64,000 bases of DNA from Ectobius pallidus (Eukaryota > Arthropoda > Insecta > Blattodea > Ectobiidae): positions 92,951,882-93,015,881 of the forward strand of contig CAXKWD010000005.1 in the NCBI GenBank assembly GCA_964059195.1, in the 5' to 3' direction. A model generated the notes under the pieces. The model saw only the letters and a program-made list of their open reading frames with translations. It was not told the DNA's origin and did no database searches. Both the position numbers and the translations under genes were made by a program. Positions 59,610-64,000 of the stretch are shown piece after piece. Positions within the stretch are counted from its first letter, which is position 1; every line of letters begins with the position of its first letter.

Positions 59610-59987
59610 TTAGTCTTAGCTTACTTTAAATTTCTTAGGGAACATTTTATTTACACCACTGCATCCGGGATCTGAACCAGTCTTTCTGTATTTCTTGCAT
59701 AAGTTTTGGGCGTTAAAACAGAAAATTGTAGAAACTTAAACAATGGAAGATACATAATGGAAATGTGTTTCGACCATAACCATAACCTTAACAGTTTCAA
59801 CATTAAACTTGTTCTTCTCATCTGACCACAAAGAAAAAAAAAGGTCTGAAATTGTGGGAACTCTTTTAAGAAGGGTTATATCTTCTGCTTAAACAACTAA
59901 TAATTTTTGTATGCATTGTTACATACCTATAGAATACCAAGGAAATGAAGAAAAACGTATACGCATCCCTTCAAGTGGAGTTGTTGC

Positions 59988-60245
59988 CAGTGCTTTAGTT
60001 GGAAAATATTTTATGGGGGTACTCACCTTCCATAGAACGCATATCTATTGGGAATTTAATAGTGTTTGTCATTATTAACAAATACACTCTCGTGAATTGG
60101 ACATTTAATAAGTATTTTAGGACAATATCGTTCCTGTACTGCTAGTACGACGTACCGGAGAACATATTTTTCCCGGTATGGTAGAAGGAAAATAAGTTTA
60201 TACCGGTACACAGTACCGGTGCGTACCTGCCCAACTAAAGCACTG
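59988..60245. mobile_element. hAT MITE with perfect 8-bp duplication
   Basis: CAGTGCTTTAGTTGG and its exact inverse CCAACTAAAGCACTG bound 258 bp. GTTGTTGC is duplicated perfectly at 59980-59987 and 60246-60253. CAGTG termini with 8-bp duplications are diagnostic for hAT. The inside has ACCGGTA-rich words and no frame. Confidence 0.92.
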
Positions 60246-60837
60246 GTTGTTGCATGGGCAATTTTGCAGAAGTTGCGGAGATGGAAATTTATTCCTATGA
60301 AGTGTTCTGAAATAAAACCATAAATAAATGAACAGAGAAAAACTATTAAGATTTACTAAGTCGCCATATATTTAAAATGTATCTTAACAAGGTATCTTAA
60401 AGTCGAAAATGAACATAATAAAACCACCATGAAAGCAGGTACCTAGACAAAACGAATAATCAGTTTATTATTCACAGCTAGAACTCATAAAACGTATTAA
60501 AAATCATTATATTTTTTTTAATGGCTAATTTTTAAGAACAACACTTTCCTACAGAGCAAATACTTTTTATTTGTTGTATTAAGTAAAGAATTGGATTGCA
60601 AGAAAAGAAAAGATAACTTCTATTCCAAATAATGCGACTTCAGAGTATCAAGTTGAGATTTGACTTCCACCCTGATTGCAAGATGTATATTAAAGGCTTT
60701 ACACACAGAACAGTTAAAATAACTTCTAATAACCAGAGAAGATGATTAGGGTATTGTTTATGATAAAGTGTTGTCCTTGGTTAGTGCTGCCGCTCGTTCG
60801 ATGTGAAAGAGGCGCTGTGGTGGCAGTAGTGTGCACC

Positions 60838-60895
60838 ATGCTGCTCCACCAAGTTCTGCTATTCACGGCAACGCTGTTGTTCTGTTTCCTCGCCG
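60838..60895 (+). CDS. Putative first coding exon with signal peptide
   Basis: An ATG in good context (GTGCACCATG) opens MLLHQVLLFTATLLFCFLA, a hydrophobic stretch ending in small residues like a secretory signal peptide. The frame then meets a consensus donor G|GTGAGT at 60896, leaving phase 1. The surrounding 60 bases are more GC-rich than the neighbourhood, as in a real exon. The frame is also open upstream to 60742, so a longer N-terminus is possible. Downstream exons are not recognised, and a hAT element begins 36 bases after the donor. If real, this starts a + strand gene for a secreted or membrane protein that runs out of the window. A chance exon cannot be excluded. Confidence 0.45.
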
Positions 60896-60931
60896 GTGAG
60901 TTCCACCTACCACGTGAACATGCTTTATAAA

Positions 60932-61657
60932 CAGGGCCCGGATTCTAATGACATGTCATATTTTTATTGATGCTGCATAGACATTGCCAACTAGTAGATA
61001 AATCCTAATCATGGCCTCTATATTATAGAAATAGATTTTTATTAGATAATTTTTTGCCATTTTATGCTATTTTATATTTTTAGGCCATTTATTTCAATTT
61101 TACGTAATTATTTTGTCATTTTCATGTCATTTGCTTCTTTATTTAGTCATTTACATTGAGTGTATTAACTTTGTTTCGTCGCTAGCTGTTCCCTCTTTGA
61201 AGTGTTGTTTGTTTAATGGAAGAAGGAAAAGTGTTGTCATGTCTCAGTCGGAAATGAGAATCAAAGAAACGCCAAATTTTTTTATTATATTGCTATTGTT
61301 ATTAGATTGACTTGGCACCTGCTTGGATTTGAGAGTGCAAACTACTGTTTACCCTCAATAAACAATAATATAGTCCGGTAGACCGCAAAAGGAAATGCCG
61401 AAGTTTGACTCGCCAGTGCCTCAGTGCCAGTATAAATTTCCGTGAGAAAAGAACATTCACACCATTACAGTTATTTACAGTTTTTACAATTATGTAAAAA
61501 TTAGTCTAAAACTTTGTGTGTACAATAATAATTTTTTATAAATAAAATATCCGTTTTAGATCATTTTTTAGAATTAGTAAGTCATTTTCCTTAAAATTTA
61601 GGGTCATTTTATAGGTCATTTTTCAAACAATTTTAGGTCATCAGAATCCGGGCCCTG
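60932..61657. mobile_element. hAT-type element with GTCAT subterminal repeats
   Basis: CAGGGCCCGGATTCTAATGA and TCAGAATCCGGGCCCTG are TIRs. Flanks TTTATAAA (60924-60931) and TTTATAAT (61658-61665) match at seven of eight bases. Both ends carry many GTCATTTT-type words, typical of transposase-binding subterminal motifs. No transposase frame is present. Confidence 0.85.
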
Positions 61658-61665
61658 TTTATAAT

Positions 61666-63382
61666 ATAAAACCATCGCGGCTAATAAATGTACCATTCAG
61701 CGTCTTATTTTTATATTCGGTGAATGCATTAGATATGTGAAAAATGCTATAATTGTTATCCTATTACGATAAAGAACAAGACATAGGGGAAAATGTTGCT
61801 GCTTTTCCCCGAATTTGCCCGATTGTTAACGCATTTTTCTCCACCTCTGAATGGAAAAAATCGAAAGTAAGAAAGACAAAATAGAAAGAGAAAGCATATA
61901 TTCCTTGGATTCAGCATTATTACTTCCTCTTAATGTACCATAGGGAGAGATCCGCGAGAATTAATTTTCAGCAAAATTTGTTTTAAAATTTCAATATTAG
62001 GGTGTTGTTACTAATTTGGCCGTTCTTTTTAAAACTTTTCTCTATTATGTGCATTTTATAAGCCACTCATTTTCTTAATGTAATGAATTAGCCTACTAAA
62101 AACCATGTATTTTGATCGCTAGCTTAATTGAAATTTCCCGTCTCTTGTATTTCGTTTATTGTTTATTGTAAAAATTACTCATCCGCTTCGAAATTCTCAT
62201 TCTTAGAGAATGCTCGCAATTGGGTAATGATGTCTGCAAGAATTTAGGAAATAAAAATTTATTTAAAAAGTGAATTTGTAGAGGCCCCCCCCCCATCTTG
62301 GTCTTTCTTTTCATTGATTTGACTTTGTTTTTATTCGACGAACATAATTTGTGTACTCGCCCTATTTAAATCTGAGGATTGTATAAAGCAAATTGGATAG
62401 TTTTTATGGTCTGCCTAGGCCGATGCTTGTGTGAAATGTGTAATCTAGCCATGGCAACCCAGAAGACTGCAGTTGTTTGAGTTCCTTATCTTTAATTACC
62501 ATTGGAAATGATTGATTGATGATCTCTTGTGAACTGTTTCAGACAAGCACTTACTTTAAGATTAAGGTAAAAGTTTGTTATTCGATTAATGAGTTTAATT
62601 TTCATGAAATACTTAAAACCGACAAATCTCCCAACATAAATAAAACTCTGGACAGAAAGCGTTTAATGTGCTGAGAAATTTGGAGGAATCACCCAAGAAG
62701 ACATAAAATCTCATAATTATATGCACTTCATTTTTTTTATTTCCGGAGGGAGGACCCCCGGATCCCCTGTTTTTGGGCTATTCAAAATCCCTCCATATCC
62801 CCCAGTAATTGCAAACTTTCGTTTATGTCGGCCTTTCCCTTCAAGAAGTTTTGGATCCGCTCCTGTTCACAAACAAGTTTTGGAAGCCATAGAAGTTAGT
62901 TAATGGAGCAGTATATGTATTCTGTTACGTGGTTCTTTCTATGGCAAAACGGCCAACGCATTTATATGTTTACAAAGTAATGAGAGATTAAGTACAGAGA
63001 ACTACGAAAATATTCCCTAAAAAGAATTAATGGTAAGATTTGGTCCAAATAAAAAAATTTTGCTGGAATATGTTTACTTTTCGCTTCATTATATGAATTC
63101 GCATTATTTCGCATTTCAGAAGTACCCCTATATTTTTGGGGGTTATGGGCGTCGGTAAAAGAAAAGTTTGCAACATTTGTCAAAATGAGAACAATTCGTG
63201 TTAGAGAGTCTCGCGAATTTCACGGCTATCTAACCACAGGTGCTTCGTTTTTCCCCTTTCAAGCAAAACCGACTTTCATTTTAATGCACCCCAAAATGCT
63301 TAGGAAGCTATTTCTAGGCATTATGTTTGGTAGATATACAAGCATTCCTGAACCACAGATTATTGTCTCTGTTGGACATTAC
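61666..63382. other. Intergenic or intronic stretch with a solo hAT-like end
   Basis: Near 62745-62868, GGAGGACCCCCGGATCCCC and TTTTGGATCCGCTCCTG resemble the inner and outer right end of the hAT family at 46328-46598. No left end matches. No gene is recognised. Confidence 0.4.
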
Positions 63383-63528
63383 ATGAGAATATTATAGGAG
63401 AGAAATTCCTGTGGCGCTGTGAATTGAACTCCGGCTTAGCTCAGTTGGTAGAGCATTGGCGCGAATAGCCAAAGGTCCTGGGTTCAAGTCCCAGTGTCGG
63501 AGGGATTTTTCTCCTATAATATTCTCAT
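63383..63528 (+). repeat. Inverted repeat enclosing a tRNA-like sequence
   Basis: ATGAGAATATTATAGGAGAG (63383 onward, 24 bases with AAAT) is repeated inversely at 63505-63528 with one mismatch. The tRNA-like sequence 63430-63502 sits between the arms. Confidence 0.8.
63430..63502 (+). tRNA. tRNA-like sequence, anticodon position GAA, probably not functional
   Basis: The 73 bases fold as a cloverleaf: acceptor TCCGGCT/TGTCGGA (one G-T pair and one T-T mismatch), D arm GCTC...GAGC with an AGTTGGTA loop, anticodon stem TTGGC/GCCAA, and T arm CTGGG-TTCAAGT-CCCAG. The anticodon loop is GCGAATA, so positions 34-36 read GAA (Phe), but position 33 is C instead of the near-universal T, and the body is unlike tRNA-Phe. 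A tRNA-derived SINE head is the better reading. Confidence 0.5.
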
Positions 63529-63775
63529 TATGTTTGGTAATAAACGGACGCGAAATCTGACAGTAACGCTAATTTGTCAACTCAGTTTGGCACCTGTGAG
63601 CCAATCTTGATAGTGAACATCCTTTCTGACACTACTTGGCTATTGCCAACACAACTGCAAACTGCAGAGACTCCTGGTAACATCCATCGCGGAGCAATTT
63701 AGAATACCTAGGCCTACTGTAGTTTTCTTTGATGACTTTGTACCTGTTTTAGATAAACTACTTGACATGATAAGG

Positions 63776-64000
63776 GGTATGCCGTAGCGTAGTGGTTGAG
63801 GCGCTGCGCTACAAACCGGAAGGTCGTGGGTTCGATTCTCGATGAGGTCGTTGGAGTTTCTCAATTGACCTAATCCTTCTGGTGCACTATGACCCTGGGG
63901 TCGATTCAGCCTGTAACAGAAATGAGTACTTGGGTTAAAGGCGGCCGGTGCGTAAGGCTGACAACCATACCACCATCACGGTCCGAATGCCCAAAATCTG
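63776..64000 (+). mobile_element. tRNA-derived SINE, cut by window end
   Basis: GCCGTAGCGTAGTGGTTGAG contains an A-box and GGTCGTGGGTTCGATTCTCG a B-box at normal spacing. The body follows with CTTCTGGTGCACTATGACCC, GTCGATTCAGCCTGTAACAG and AAATGAGTACTTGGGTTAAA. The 3' tail lies outside the window. Confidence 0.85.

Noticed and set aside
63430..63502. Functional tRNA-Phe (GAA) gene
   Set aside because: The fold is good, but position 33 is C, the acceptor has a T-T mismatch and the body is unlike tRNA-Phe; a SINE-type head fits better.
1..64000. TAGGCCTA as an assembly or cloning artefact (restriction site or adaptor)
   Set aside because: Copies have different flanks, sit inside coding and repeat sequence at TA positions and include a one-base-shorter variant; an adaptor would not do this.

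Overview
The window looks like an AT-rich, intron-dominated stretch of a large arthropod genome, most plausibly an insect. It carries 3' exons of a conserved metazoan gene, multi-kilobase introns and many eukaryotic transposon families. There are no operons or bacterial features. A cockroach/termite-like origin is a guess from the SINE style and intron sizes; no species is identified.

Only one host gene is secure: unc-119 on the + strand, whose last three coding exons lie at 3430-3547, 12569-12741 and 16739-16857. The 5' exons lie outside the window or are unrecognised. A second, weaker candidate is a first coding exon for a secreted or membrane protein at 60838-60895, with a signal-peptide-like sequence and a consensus donor.

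Almost everything else is layered mobile DNA. 1-17 kb: unc-119 introns holding foldback elements, a Penelope-like element split by an almost intact non-LTR retrotransposon, and pogo/Tigger-type TA elements, one of them invaded by two tandem copies of a dispersed repeat (called Y here). 17-33 kb: piggyBac-, hAT- and Tigger-type non-autonomous elements, often nested. 33.4-41.3 kb: a complete but decayed 7.9-kb PIF/Harbinger element with matching terminal inverted repeats (TIRs), a 3-bp target duplication, a transposase and a spliced Myb/SANT-like gene. 41-54 kb: a long-TIR mariner relic, a SINE with a 14-bp target duplication, an RTE-like LINE tail, THAP-domain fragments and a dispersed repeat (called X) with a terminal hairpin. 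54-60 kb: a second Harbinger family in fragments, a GC-rich TIR element, and X interrupted by Y. 60-64 kb: hAT elements, the signal-peptide exon, a tRNA-like sequence caught inside an inverted repeat, and a tRNA-derived SINE cut by the window edge.

The most unusual signal is not a gene. The palindrome TAGGCCTA occurs at least 14 times by eye, roughly 20-fold above a composition estimate, and the 7-mers TAGGCTA/TAGCCTA are also common. In three places repeat copies or a conserved protein motif show the word arising from a plain TA by insertion of GGCC (or GCC) plus a second TA. That is the form of an excision footprint or micro-insertion at TA targets. The source element is not visible in this window.
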